A stretch of 64,000 bases of DNA from Paralithodes platypus (taxonomy: Eukaryota; Arthropoda; Malacostraca; Decapoda; Lithodidae). The notes under the pieces are model-generated. The model worked only from the letters and a program-made list of their open reading frames with translations. It was not told the origin of the DNA and ran no database searches. Below are positions 1 through 11,287 of the stretch, in pieces. The stretch covers positions 29,715,363 through 29,779,362 of the forward strand of contig CM064512.1 in NCBI GenBank assembly GCA_032716605.1, in the 5' to 3' direction. Position 1 is the first letter of the stretch, and every line of letters begins with the position of its first letter. Both the position numbers and the translations under genes were made by a program.

Positions 1-1370
1 AGTGAAAACGGAAAGAAATTGACTATTTGATGTACTGCACATTTCTAAATCATTTTCTGTCATTTCTCCTATCGAAGTTTTAAGGGGACCAATTACATTT
101 CTAACCTTGGATTTATATAGTTGGTAAAAAGCTTTAGGATTATTTGTTGAGTCATTGGCAACCTTAATTTCATAATTTCTTTTGTCTTTCCTAATATCCT
201 TTTTTACCTGTCTTGATAGATTCTGATAGTAAGCAAGTAGGTGAATTTCGCCTTCCCTAATTTGTCTATGTATTCCTTTCTTTTGTCCTAGAAGATCTAA
301 TAGTCTAGTATTCATCCATTTGGGTTGGTTCTGTGTTGATCTAAATTTTATTTTGGGGATGTATTTATTTTGTGTATTGAATACTGACTCGATAAAATTA
401 TCATATGTATCTACCAAGGTTGACGTCTCTTCCTGACTTAAGATGACAGGTGCCTGAGAAGGGGTACACTCATTTGGACACCTGGATCGACTTCATTTTT
501 TGACCATAGGGTCAGCTAATAGGGCTCTTCTTAACCCACCATAATTGGCTTTTCTGAAGTCAGGTATTAATGTTGTATTCTCTCTGGTATTACCTTTCCA
601 TTGTATATTAAAATACACAGAATTGTGGTCACTATTTCCTAGGTGGTCCCCTATCTCTACATTATTTACCATATGTTCATTGTTACTGAAAACTAAATCG
701 AGAATATTATTACCTCTAGTCGGCGTATCTATGAATTGAAATACAAAACTATCTTGTACTACCTCTATAAACTCCTCAGAATCAGAGTCTCCTATTAAAT
801 TTTGATGCTGCCAATCTTCGGAAAATTAAAATCCCCCATAATGCACACATTGCTAAACCTTGATGCCATTTTAATTTCCTCCCATAATGATGTTCCGTCA
901 TTTCTACTCATATTTGGCGGTCTATACAATAACTCCAATAACTATGGTCTCACTACCTTCGTTAACCTCTACCCAGCACTTTCATTATCGTTATTTAGTC
1001 TAATACCTGATTTAATACAGCTTTTTAATGTACTCCTGACAAACACTGCTATGCCGCCACCCCTCTTACTTGTTCGGTCATATTTAAACAAACTATATCC
1101 TGGTATATCAAATTCTGCTAAAAAATGCCTGGTTTCTGTATTAATCCACGTTTCAGTTAGCGCTATTATGTCTATATTTTCTTTGCTAACAAGGGCTCAA
1201 GTTCGTTCATTTTGTTACATAGACTCCTACAGTTTGTGTAATATACTCTCAATTTACTTCTTTTCTTTATACCTAATTTACCTTTTTCTAACGACATTTC
1301 CATCTTCCGTTGCACCATCACTACTATCATTTGCAATATAGTCATCATTTTTAGCATGAGACTGAATATC
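1..1370 (-). pseudogene. CR1-B1 ORF2, endonuclease part, frameshifted
   Basis: ORF2 of CR1 elements encodes an APE-type endonuclease and a reverse transcriptase that nick the target and prime cDNA synthesis there. Reading the minus strand from about 1370, one meets the VYYTNCRSL start of the endonuclease, TETWINTE, the GGGIAVFV block, MGDFNFP and an intact SDH motif near 625-640, then the linker to RT. Several single-base frameshifts (for example near 1200-1290 and 950) and stops break the frame. The palm domain of RT would lie left of base 1. Compared with copy B3, the catalytic SDH Asp is retained here. It is non-functional as read. Confidence 0.85.
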
Positions 1371-2414
1371 CTTATCGCTTTCGCCTGACGCTAAAATTGT
1401 TCCATTTAACCTCTCATTTACACTCTCAATATTTCTGTTCAAAACCCCACAACCACCCTATCTAAAGAACTAGCTAATGTAGATACCCCTAACCGTGAAA
1501 GATGAACCCCATCCCTTGCGTACATCCCATCTCTCCCATAGAAACTATCCCAGTTATCAATGAATGGTATTGCTTTTTCTTTGCAATATTTCTCCAAACG
1601 GCAATTGCCACCAATCGCCCTGGATGTCCATTCCTTGGGAACTCCTCTTCTGGGTAGGATACAATGTACTACAAGGATCCCTCCCTTCATCCTAACCTTA
1701 TCTAACACATCCCGATACTGCTGCAGCAGTCCCTCACTTCTACCCTTACCAACATCGTTACTCCCGGCACTGAGACAGATAATGGGGTTATCTCCACTAT
1801 CTTCCAAGATGTGGTCCATCTTCTCTAAAACCCTCCCAACTCCATGGCCAGGCAGACACACAACCTTCCTAAGTTTAGTGCGGGTAGCCCTAACTAAATG
1901 TCTTACCATGGAGTCGCCCACAATCGACACAGACTTACCTTCTCGGGACACAGACTTACCTTTCCCTCGGAAGGATCCAGCAGCTGCAGTTGGAGAACCC
2001 CCGGTGGTGGCAGAAGCTCCCTTGGTGGGGGTGGTGGTGGTGGGGGTGGTGGTGGTGATAGGTAGCACAGCGTCAGCGGTTGGAGCCGAGTCGGCGGCTG
2101 GCACTTGGGCTAACCCTCCCTTATCCTGACTATCTTTTCCCTCACATTCGTCTCGCAAAGGAGAGAATGTATTTGTCACACTCATACCTATTCTACTATC
2201 CTGCTTCTTGAGTGTGACTTTCCCACCCGTATTTTTAACAACCTGCCATGAATACAATTTTTCATCAACTTCCTCCCTTTTCCCCTTACTCGACTTAATT
2301 TCCTCTTGGCTAAGCTTGAAAGCTAGATTTTCGTCTTTAATCAAATCCACTTCCCTCTGAAGTTTAACATTAACCTCCCTTAGAGCCAAGACCTCTTCCT
2401 TCACCACAACCATC
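1..2414 (-). mobile_element. CR1-B1 LINE, main fragment
   Basis: This is a minus-strand CR1-clade non-LTR retrotransposon continuing past the left window edge. It carries ORF1 (SGNH-esterase type) followed by ORF2 (endonuclease and linker; the RT itself lies outside). It aligns base by base with the plus-strand copy at 22240-27230. Its 5' part lies beyond the CR1-A1 insertion, at 8423-8608 and 10124-10250. The join at 2414 is the insertion point of CR1-A1. Confidence 0.9.
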
Positions 2415-2476
2415 ACTCCCCGTGCTACCGCCAGACGCTGCAGACGCTCTGTCAACGCTCTCACGATATCGATCAT
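1439..2476 (-). pseudogene. CR1-B1 ORF1 with SGNH hydrolase (esterase) domain
   Basis: An open frame of 345 codons. CR1 ORF1 proteins bind RNA and often carry an SGNH-type esterase-like domain. Here a charged coiled-coil-like N-terminal part (VKEEVLALREVN...) leads to a Ser/Thr/Pro/Ala-rich linker with runs of Thr-Pro. The esterase blocks follow: VGDSMVRHL (catalytic Ser), SAGSNDVGKG (Gly/Asn block) and DGVHLSRLG (Asp/His) near the C-terminus. The first 20 or so codons (from 2476 to about 2415) are not CR1-B sequence: they are the antisense of the CR1-A1 5' end. The true N-terminus is at 8423-8481. The frame downstream of the join is open and matches copy B3, which has a frameshift here that B1 lacks. 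Confidence 0.85.
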
Positions 2477-3364
2477 AATTTGAGTATTAACTACTCATCC
2501 TCTTCATTCTTGTGCATGAAAGGTGGTTAAGAGCACGTTTAACCATCCTGTAGCTTAGTAAGTAACACTGCACGATATTTCGCTGTGTATTGACTGATAA
2601 ACTTTGTGTTTATCACAAGACTCCTGCTCGGACAGGGCGCCACTAGCACCATCTATTGTTTTGTTTTGCTTTGTAAACAAACGCTCTCTTATTACTATTT
2701 TATAAAATCGTAGCCCCTAATTTTACCCATTACCTACTGTAGTAAGTATCTATTTAACTGCCTTGTATGTAAGTAAAGCTTTGCATATTAATTTGCTAAT
2801 AAACAATATTGTTTATTAACTAACCGCCTACAGGGACTAACGCCGACACCATTTTGTAAACAAACCTTTTTGGGGGATTATACATATTAAATTCCAGCAA
2901 ATTTTGTACCAAATTTAAGTGCATTCATTTATCTTTTCCCCCTAGATATATTCTTGACTTTTTCTCCTCAGACTGATTTTACTTTAAGCTAAGGGTGGTA
3001 TTTGTACAAACTAACCCAGCCTAACCCAACCTGCCAAGCTTTTAACCTAACCCAAACCTAGCCTAGCCTATAGCCAGCCAATCTGTTTTATTATTAACTC
3101 TTGTAGATATTGTATTTAGTATCCTACTGTAGCTATATATATCTGTAATTTTAGTTGTTGCTTGCACGATCTTGTAATAACCTTTGACTGATACACTTTT
3201 TTATCTAAAAAGAGTAGGCTACTGCTTTACTAGGCTACAGTGACACCAGGGTCATCTGTTGACACAGTATATTAACCCCTTGTGTGCAGTCACACTTTAT
3301 TTTTATATAATCTCTATTTGGTGAATTGTATATTTAGTTACATATTCTGTTATACATATATTTG

Positions 3365-3606
3365 TTTAAGGTTAGGTTATCACACCTGGTAGCCTATTTC
3401 TGCGAATTTCAATTTTATTATATTCGGTTAGGCTATTCAACGCTGGTACCCTATTATTGCGTATTTAAATTACAAAAAAAAAAAAAAATGTTAGGCTATC
3501 GCCCCTGGAAGCCTAATTCTGCGTATCTCAACATTTTTGTTTTCGGTTAGGCTATCACCCCTGATAACCTATTTCTGCGTATTTCAGCATATTTGTTTTC
3601 GGTTGA
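3365..3606 (+). repeat. 5' UTR tandem monomers of CR1-A1 (about 4 units)
   Basis: About four imperfect units of roughly 60 bases, each with a core like GGTTAGGCTATCACCCCTGG followed by CCTATTTCTGCGTA and TTTTTGTTTTCGGTT. The same array in CR1-A2 (15275-16018) has about ten units. Shorter AAGTG-rich repeats follow up to the ORF1 start. The position suggests a promoter role; that is inference. Confidence 0.8.
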
Positions 3607-3701
3607 AGTGATTGAAGTGTTTTTAAAGTGAGTGAAGTTTTGTAAAGTGAGTTAATTGTTTTTTAAGTCAGTGAAGTGATCTAAAGAAAGTGACTGTCAC
3701 C

Positions 3702-4740
3702 ATGCCTCGCGCTTGTGCGAACTGCGCCGGTAGGTTTGGTGAGTCCATGTTTGCTACTATCGATCTTCAAGTCTGCCGGCTCTGCCAGCAACGAGAGAAT
3801 TTTACAGTGAAATTAGATGAAGCCTACAACAAGATCAACGTCCTCACCATGAAGCTGGAATCACTCCAAGAGTTTGTAACACTCAACGTTGGAGTGCCAC
3901 AAACTTTAATTGTCACCGCAACTCCAGCAGCCACCAACGCCCCAACGTCAACTGCCAACAATTCAACGCCTACAGTAGCCATTTCAGCTGATGTTTCCGA
4001 TACTCAAGATACAAATAGCGACTCTCTTCCCCCTCAAGACAACTTCCGTGTCGTGAGGAACAACGTTTGCCCCAAGACCAGGAAACACATACCGATTACC
4101 GAGTGTCAAAACCGTTTCCAGATACTCGCAGACTCAGATGACGAAGAGGAAATAGAAGAAGTCCGGCTCGTGGGAGACTCGATGATACGTGGTCAGCTCA
4201 CAGAGTTTTGCGCCAGGGCACCTAAGACCAGGAAGCGTTTTTTGTATCCCTGGTGGTGGTGTGGATGACGTAGTTGCAGCAGTTGACGAAGTATCAAAGC
4301 TGGCCCCTGCTAATACATTGTACGTCATCCACGTTGGATCCAACGATGTACAGCGAACCCGGTCGGAAGATTTGCTTTTAAAGTACCAGCAGCTGATCAA
4401 GTCGTTTAAGGAGAAGTCATCAAGGATCATCGTCTCAGGAATCGTCCCCCGGCTCGGTGTAGAGAGCCGATTTTACAACATAGCCACCAGCACAAACCGT
4501 TGTCTAGCAAACCTCTGCAGGAAGGAGAACGTGGGATTCGTCGACACCTGGGACAATTTCTACTACGATGACTATTTGTTTTCGGACGATGGAGTTCATC
4601 TGAACCAGGTGGGAGCAGCGCGTTTTGGGTGTCTTCTCAACGATGCGGTGAAGGATTTTCGGAGAAGAAATCGACTCAGCACAGGACAACCAGGAAGGAG
4701 GACCGAAGACAGCGAGGACGGCAATCTACAAAGGAATTAA
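3702..4740 (+). pseudogene. CR1-A1 ORF1, zinc-finger and SGNH esterase, one frameshift
   Basis: It begins at the ATG in CACCATGCCTCGC (3702), shared with copy A2. The N-terminus has paired cysteines (CANC...CRLC) like a small zinc finger, then a heptad-like segment (LDEAYNKINVLTMKLESL) and a Thr/Pro/Ser-rich linker. The SGNH blocks are VGDSMIRG (near 4170), HVGSNDVQRTRSE (near 4330) and DDGVHLNQVG (near 4590). The frame shifts at about 4240 within a T-rich run, so the second half is read in another frame to 4740. This is the ORF1 role of CR1 elements (RNA binding plus esterase-like domain). The gap to ORF2 is about 100 bases. Confidence 0.85.
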
Positions 4741-4839
4741 ATACTAATCCGTCAAGAACCGCGAATTTGGATAAAGCTCCACCAACACGACCCAAATTCA
4801 AAAACCGTCAGGGATAACGACCGAGGACCGAGGACAGCC

Positions 4840-7800
4840 ATGAATGTAAATGTAGATCCGACCAGAACCAAAAATTCGATGAAAGAACGATCTGCGAGTT
4901 CTAAAACCGCAACTTTAAAGGTTTTCTATGCAAACGCTCGTAGCATACGCAATAAATTTTCAGATTTAGAGGAACTAGTGTTTACAGAAAATTATGATGT
5001 GATTGGCATAACAGAATCTTGGCTCAATACACAAGATAGAGACTTTTTAGCAGAGTATTCACTTCCCGGTTATGTAATGTTTGAGAACAGCCGAATAAAT
5101 AAAAATGGAGGTGGCGTTTTATTTTATATCAAAGAAAGTCTTAACCCGACCCTCGTGTCAAAACCTTAAATTGTGAACGTCGACACATCTTTTGTGCTAA
5201 TAAAGAATAATAAAGGTACAAAAATAATACTTGCGTTAATATACAGACCTCCAGCTCAATCAGTGCAAACTGACCGAGAAATTTACGAACAAATTGCAGA
5301 TGTAAGTAACTCACAAGATACCGTAATTTTTGGCGACTTTAATTTACCTGTGACCAAGTGGGGCGATACTCTTACTTCACACTCCGGACATGACTTGTAT
5401 ACGAACTTGCAAGAGAGTTCGCTTTATCAATTTGTTCGAATGCCGACCCGTGGTAATAACGTTCTTGACATTGTACTTGCAACAAAAGAAGAATTGATAG
5501 AGAATTTGAATGTTGGTGATGAATTCAGTAACAGCGACCATCGTACGATAACTTTCACTTTAAAGTTTACTAGTAACGAACCAAATAGTAGCATCGAAAA
5601 AGTCCCTAATTTCAAGAAAGCAAACTTCCATAAACTTAGAGCTATGTTTAAAGAAACTGACTGGAGCTTTTTAATTAACAATAACGACATAAATACATCT
5701 TGGAAGTTATTCGAAACCACTTACCTAAAAGCAGTGCAAGACTGCATACCATCGAAAATACGGCGTCCAGGCCATAATAATAAGCCCAAATGGTGGAATA
5801 AAGATATTTCAAACTGCCTGCTTGCTAAAAAATTGGCTAATGATAGATTAAAATCCTCACAAAATGACGAAGAACGGGTGAAATTTGTAGAGCTACGACG
5901 CAAAGCCAAAAAGTTAATTAAGCAAAGTAAAAAGACCTTAGAGTTACATATTGCGAATCAAAGTAAAACAAACCCGAAAGAATTCTATAGTTATAACAGA
6001 AAGAAAAAAGTAGTTACTTCAACTGTTGGACCGTTAGTCGATGAAAAAGGAGAATACACCAAAGACGAAGTACAAATGAGTAATGCCCTCAATACCTTCT
6101 TTGCATCAGTTTTTACAACAGAAGACCTCAGTGATATCCCTACACCATCGCCGATTCAGATTGATAATTCAGATGTTCTAAGCAATAACACCGTTACAGA
6201 GAGAGAAGTATTGAATTGTTTAGATAAACTCAAGGTAAATAAAACGCCAGGACCTGATACAATCTCGCCTAGAGTTCTAAAGGAAGCAAAGAATGAGCTC
6301 TCCAAACCACTGACATTACTATTCAATAAATCCTTGCAGTCTGGAACTATGCCTGATCAGTGGAAGCTAGCCAACGTAACACCGATATTCAAAAAAGGCA
6401 GCAAATCCCTACCCAGTAACTATCGTCCAATTAGCTTAACCTCAGTTGTATGTAAAATGCTAGAAACGGTCATACGAGACAGACTCGTAAATCACTTAGA
6501 GGAAAATAACATACTTAAAGATACTCAACACGGCTTTCGTAAAAAACGTTCCTGTTTAACAAACCTCTTAGACTTCTTCCACGATATCCTCAACCTCTAC
6601 GATGAGAGTAAAGCTGTAGATATTATATACCTTGATTTTCAAAAGGCCTTTGACAAAGTTCCCCACAAACGTTTACTGCTAAAACTAAAAGCGCATGGAA
6701 TACAAGACGGTGTGTTGAAATGGATAGAAAATTGGCTCAGAAACAGAAAGCAAAGGGTAGTCATAAACGGTAAGGCATCTAAATAGACCAATGTAAGTAG
6801 CGGGGTACCCCAGGGATCGGTACTAGGACCAATTCTCTTTCTAATTTACATCAACGACATAGATGAGGGTCTCACCTGCACAATCTCAAAATTTGCTGAC
6901 GATACAAAAATTGCAAATAGCGTACTCTCAAAAGAACAAGTTGACGATATGCAACACAATCTAGATAAATTGTCATGTTGGGCCCAAATTTGGCAAATGA
7001 GTTTCAATGCGGATAAATGTAAAGTACTACATGTCGGATACCTAAATGAGAAAGCAAACTATTCGATGAATGGCACTCAGCTTAACCCTTAATTAGCGGC
7101 GAGCAACATAAGTCGAGTTAAATAAAGCTGGACTATGTGGCGGCGCTCGACATAGGTCGTGTGGCAATTTCAGCACGTAATGTTGCTAAGAGAGAGAGAC
7201 AAGTGGTGGCAGACAAGAGAGCAGCGAGCGTATGACTGCTCCAGACCACCGCGGCGAACCTACTGACACGAATCCCACCTCCTCCCTCCCTCTCTCACTC
7301 GCTATATACGGAATTGTATGGGGAAAGTGCCTAATTACATGCTTTTTGCACTCGCGTTGCACGGTTATTGCAAGAAAACCAGCCATCATAAAAGGATCGT
7401 TATGGTGTCATTCGAAAGCTCTGTTTATGCCCTTTCAGGGATAGATACTTGTTTTACATTCTGGGTCTTATTTAGGCATGAAAATGATCACGTAAACAGC
7501 CCTATTTTGGCTAAAAACACCCCGCTGGGCGGTACATATAAATAAACCGCATAGGCCGCTCGTAAGGTGTTAAGAATGTAAACGGAGAAACTGATCTGGG
7601 AGTAACAATATCGAGTAACCTAAAACCGAGTCAACAATGTTCAGAAGTTGTTAAGAAGGCAAACAAAATAATTGGCTTTATAGGCAGGTCATTTGAGCAT
7701 AAATCCAAAGAAGTTATCCTAACCCTTTACAATTCCTTAGTCCGCCCTCTTCTGGAATACTGCGTTCAATCCTGGTGCCCTTATTACCAAAAAGATATAA

Positions 7801-8207
7801 ACAAGCTAGAACGAGTTCAACGTAGAGTTACCAAAATGATACCTAGCCTAAAGAACAAACCATACGAAGAGCGTCTTAGAGAACTAAATCTATTTCCTTT
7901 AACCCAGCGCAGATTAAGAGGCGACTTAATTCAAGTGTTCAAAATCATCAAAGGCATCGACAATATGAACTGTAGTAAGTACTTCACTATCGACCAATCT
8001 AATTACACGCGGGGAAACAGTTGCAAAATTATTGGTAAATCTTTTAACTCGCACGAATCTAAGAATTTCTTCTTCAATCGAGTTGTCAACTTGTGGAATG
8101 GGCTTCCCCGAGACGTTATAGACTGCAGCACCGTTGATTAATTTAAATTCCGCCTAGACAAATATCTCGCATCAAACCCGCGACTGACTGCGTTTGTAAA
8201 TAAATAA
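4840..8207 (+). pseudogene. CR1-A1 ORF2, endonuclease-reverse transcriptase, interrupted by a MITE
   Basis: This is the APE endonuclease and reverse transcriptase of a CR1 element. Endonuclease landmarks are VFYANARSIRNKF, TESWLNTQD, GGGVLFYI, FGDFNLPVTKWG and SDHRTI. RT landmarks are KTPGPDTISPRVL, NYRPISLTS, QHGFRKKRSC, LDFQKAFDKVPH, GVPQGSVLGP and FADDT. The C-terminal domain includes WCPYYQKDINKLERVQRRVTK. Two nonsense codons are seen by comparison with copy A2: at 5167 (CAA to TAA) and at 6784 (TGG to TAG). The T1 MITE at 7086-7569 splits the region after the catalytic palm. The stop is at 8205-8207. Confidence 0.9.
7086..7569 (+). mobile_element. T1 MITE copy a (TTAA target, piggyBac-like)
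   Basis: A 484-bp insertion flanked by TTAA (7082-7085 and 7570-7573). The ends are imperfect inverted repeats: CCCTTAATTAGCGGC on the left and, reverse-complemented, CACCTTACGAGCGGC on the right. The intact site is seen in CR1-A2, where CTCAGCTTAAGAATG reads straight through with a single TTAA at 19577-19580. There is no transposase frame. Sister copies lie at 35748, 53402 and 59471. Confidence 0.95.
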
Positions 8208-8259
8208 CTTTATCCTCCCCTCAGTTACTAACCCATATGTCCCCTACTAACTTCCTAGT

Positions 8260-8279
8260 CCTGCCACGTTAGTGGCAGG
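8260..8279 (+). other. Hairpin in CR1-A1 3' UTR
   Basis: A perfect 8-bp stem with a GTTA loop (CCTGCCAC / GTGGCAGG), located just past the ORF2 stop. Copy A2 has a diverged, unpaired version, so any role in RT recognition is uncertain. Confidence 0.5.
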
Positions 8280-8422
8280 GCAGTAGTTCCCTTTCCAATG
8301 TTCCCTTACCCACTCTAAACCACTGTTTGGACACTTGATCCTCAGTGTTTTGGAGGAAAAGCAACCTAGAAGGGTCACTAGATCTGTTGTTGCTTGATTT
8401 CCTTTGTACTCCTTTGTACTCC

Positions 8423-8608
8423 CTTACCTGGAGAATAAGATGATGCAGTTCAGTAAAGGACTCGCACTCCATACCTGACATGATCCCAAAATGCTTAGCG
8501 AGGAGCAAACAACTAAGTACAGAAAACAAAAACAAATAAGTCAACTAACAGCTAAAAACTGAGCTAAAACACTTTTATATATACACGAGTGCACTGCCTC
8601 CAAACACA
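8423..8608 (-). mobile_element. CR1-B1, 5' UTR end and ORF1 start
   Basis: The minus strand matches the CR1-B3 5' region at 22400-22575. The ORF1 start codon is at 8479-8481 (MSGMECESF...). Coding runs to 8423, where CR1-A1 inserted; the rest of ORF1 resumes at 2414. The 5' UTR continues to 8608, where the inverted-repeat unit begins. Confidence 0.9.
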
Positions 8609-10123
8609 GGTAGGTGCGTATGGTCACTGGGTCACGAGCAGGTGGTCCGGGCAGGAACTCAAATTAACACAACCTCCTCCTGTCACTGACTGTCTATCTG
8701 TCTGTATAACAAAGTCACATATACAAATGGAATTGTATTTATAAAACAATTACAGTATTTAACAACCACCCAAAACATTAGGTGATTATGAAGGAAATTA
8801 ACATTTAGTACTTCAGGATCGTTTTGTATCCGATTTGGTTCACTTTAACTACATAGAATAAAGTTGGTTTGCTTTACAATATAAATGTAAGTCACAATAA
8901 TTTAATAGGATTTAAAACAATGATTAATTACTAATGACAATAGTTGTACATCAAGTCATTTAAGTATTAATTTTAGTATAATGTCAAACAGACAAATTAG
9001 TTACTATATCACATCAAATCTCCAATATTCAATATCAAATCACAAAATTATATCAAATCACAAAATTATATCTAATCACAGGTTTTATCTCCAATCACAA
9101 AATCCTAAATCCTAATGAGGCTAAGTGTTTCCGACATACCTCTGGTTATTCAACAGTCACGAATATTCCCTAACTAACGAGTAAGAGGTCACCAGGGACG
9201 CTCTTAACATAAAATAACACCTATTATACAAGCCTGTTAAGTCTGTCTCGTCTCCCCCACACTGCTCTCTTTCCCAGCCAAGAATGTACTGATTTGAATC
9301 CTCAAATATTTATAACTTTCTCTGTCCACGCTAATCCAATCAGTAGTCACGTAGGCCCGGATACACATGCCGCTTCCAATCACAGACAGTCAGCTCACGT
9401 CGATCAATTACAGGTGAGAGGCAGGTGTGGTGGTCCAATAACAGGTGTGAAGTAGGGGAGGGGGGCACTACGTCATCGCTCGCCCGGCCCCCTCACTTTG
9501 GCGGGAAACAGCTCTCTATCTCTCGCGCGCAGTCACGTACGCAGGTAAAAGCTTGCCACGAGGTATACAGTCACGGATCACAGCTTGGTGTCTTGTCACA
9601 CATCACATCCTGGTCTCTTCGGATGTTAAAATATATATATATATACGTGTTTTATATTGTTAACCCCTTCAGCACGATGACATCTTTTTACTTTTGATTC
9701 TGGGTAAAGTTACAAAATACTGTACAGTTTAAGACGGACCTATGTTATTGAGAAGGTTTATTGAGATTGTATTTACCCATTTGAGTTAAAGGTAGATTAT
9801 AATTATGCTAAATAAAATCGCCAAATGCTAACATAATGCTAACATCATAAACATTATGTCATCGTACTGAAGGGGTTAGGGATGTATTTGCCAGACGATA
9901 ATAGGACCAAGTTACTCTATGACCGTCCAGGTGAGTGTTCGTGTTTTCGGCGTTATTACATATTTAAAAGTTATCGATAGATAAAAGAAAAGGAATGTGG
10001 AATAGAATAGATGTTGAATTGATATTCTGCTCTATATACCAGTCAGTGACAGGAGGAGGTTGTATTAATCTGAGTTCCTGCCCGGACCACCTGCTCGTGA
10101 CCCAGTGACCATACGCACCTACC
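8609..10123. mobile_element. Inverted-repeat unit in CR1-B1 5' UTR
   Basis: The two ends are an inverted repeat of about 84 bases (8609-8692 against 10040-10123) with only a few mismatches, sharing GGTAGGTGCGTATGGTCACT. The interior is AT-rich except a GC-rich stretch at 9330-9560, and codes for nothing I recognise. CR1-B3 is continuous at this place (near 22375-22390), so the unit is an insertion. No direct target duplication could be settled, because the outermost bases GGTAGGTGC also occur in CR1-B itself. It could be a non-autonomous DNA transposon. Confidence 0.65.
9664..9875 (+). mobile_element. T4 MITE (TTAA target)
   Basis: A 212-bp unit with 20-bp terminal inverted repeats differing at one base (CCCCTTCAGCACGATGACAT; right end reverse-complemented CCCCTTCAGTACGATGACAT). 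It is flanked by TTAA (9660-9663) and TTAG (9876-9879, one change). It is nested in the inverted-repeat unit 8609-10123. The ends and target fit piggyBac mobilisation. Confidence 0.85.
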
Positions 10124-10250
10124 CAGGATCCACACACAACAGGGAACCGGCCAGCAAAAGGAAAACGGGAGTGGGGTCCTCAGTGACGTCACGCTCGCCT
10201 TCACCCAGGGCTCGCTCACCACTCACACTCTCCCATCCTTTCGCTATGTC
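10124..10250 (-). mobile_element. CR1-B1, outer 5' UTR
   Basis: Reading minus, it matches CR1-B3 near 22290-22380 (GTGTGTGGATCCTG, the CTGGCCGGTT stretch, GTGACGTCAC). The outer limit is approximate. A CRE-like TGACGTCA lies in this 5' UTR in both copies. Confidence 0.7.
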
Positions 10251-10639
10251 TATAGCTCCTTTTCGTTAGATGTTGAGCAAAATGTTAAAATTTTCTTTGA
10301 CAAAATAAATGCAACTAGTAATATTGTGTGTAACTTTGTGACTTAAATATCTATGATTATACTATTTTGTAACAATTAAGAAGGGGAAATATCAATGTTT
10401 TGGAATCTAATATAGCCTACTTTGGTACATACAAATAAAAATTACTACATGCTGTGAGTAATTCCATGATGGTAGCCTACATACAATAAACTAATATGAT
10501 TAATCCAAAATGAATTACAATTTAACCCTAGATGTGGTTGTGTTGTCATTATTAGCATGTTGTCCCCTATGGTAGTATTCCTTAAAGAGGCAAGCACGAC
10601 CACTTAGTGATGCACTGCATGTTTATCAATGTAATTCTA
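10251..10639. other. Unassigned AT-rich stretch
   Basis: I see no coding frame, RNA gene or clear repeat here. The right part (10600-10640) leads into a CR1 fragment. Confidence 0.5.
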
Positions 10640-11005
10640 CAGTATCCTAAAACCTTACTCCCATTCACACCCAGTCCATATCATCCATATGCATATCCAA
10701 GTTCAGCTTAAAGCTTTCAACTGTTCCTGAGCTAATCACTGCTCTGGGAGTCCATTCCACATGTTAACAACTCTATTCCCAAACCAGTGCTTTCCTATGC
10801 TTTCCTAAATCTAAACGTATCGAACTTGAAACCATTTGAGCGGGTTATGTCGCCGTTCTTTAGCTTTAATACCTCATCTATATCGCCCTTATTTATAACT
10901 TTTATCCATTTAAATACCTTTATCATGTTTCCCCTACATCTTCGTTTTTCTAGTGAGTGCAAGCCTAAGGCTTTCAATCTCTCCTCACGATAAGTTTCTA
11001 ATATT
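10640..11005 (-). pseudogene. CR1-like RT C-terminal fragment (family C)
   Basis: The minus strand reads LGLHSLEKRRCRGNMIKVFK, INKGDIDEVLKL, GFKFDTFRFRKA and KHWFGNRVV, the post-RT C-terminal region of CR1 ORF2 (compare LGLHSLERRRVRGDMIEV in family B). It is more diverged than the A and B copies. It continues, after a 280-bp interruption, into 11288-11600. Confidence 0.75.
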
Positions 11006-11154
11006 TTGTTCTAAATGATCTGTGCCCCATGAGTATTCGTTCCTCTCACTTAAAAGATTAGGCTACCATAGTGCGGTGGGAATATGAACATGATTAGATT
11101 AATATCCAGTATTCGAGAATGGATAATAAGTCGTAGGCGTGTGCATAAACCTTT

Positions 11155-11235
11155 AACCGTCTTGGTGGTATAATGGTTAAGGTGTCTAAAAATTTGTGTG
11201 TGATAACCCGGGTTCGAATCCTGGTGGATCACATA
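11155..11235 (+). other. tRNA-like sequence (tRNA-Gly-like pseudogene or SINE head)
   Basis: An A-box-like TGGTGGTATAATGGTTAAGG and a B box GGTTCGAATCC spaced as in a tRNA resemble tRNA-Gly. The acceptor ends do not pair and the anticodon arm is poor, so it is not a functional tRNA. It sits in an approximately 280-bp insertion (11006-11287) that interrupts the CR1 family C fragment, consistent with a SINE or tRNA-derived insert. Confidence 0.6.
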
Positions 11236-11287
11236 TATTCTTTCATTAATTTAATTGGAGGTGTTGTGGTGAAATTAGTAACAAATA

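Larger units (their letters stand above)
2415..8422 (+). mobile_element. CR1-A1 LINE, full length, inserted in CR1-B1
   Basis: A complete CR1-family retrotransposon: 5' UTR with tandem repeats, ORF1, ORF2 and a 3' end of two TTTGTACTCC units. Both borders are defined because CR1-B1 sequence stops at about 2414 and resumes at about 8421. There is no clear target duplication, which is common for CR1. A second copy (14726-20436) has the same extent. ORF2 holds two nonsense changes and a 484-bp T1 MITE, so this copy is dead. Confidence 0.9.

Noticed and set aside
3365..3606. CRISPR-like array of spaced repeats.
   Set aside because: Units are imperfect, directly tandem without distinct spacers, and part of a LINE 5' UTR in a eukaryotic sequence.
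7186..7545. Small open frames (60-90 codons) repeated in T1 copies on both strands.
   Set aside because: They recur only because the MITE copies are similar. Frames differ in length and start between copies and show no domain.
11155..11235. A functional tRNA-Gly gene.
   Set aside because: A and B boxes are good, but acceptor ends do not pair and the anticodon arm is not formed. It is called tRNA-like instead.
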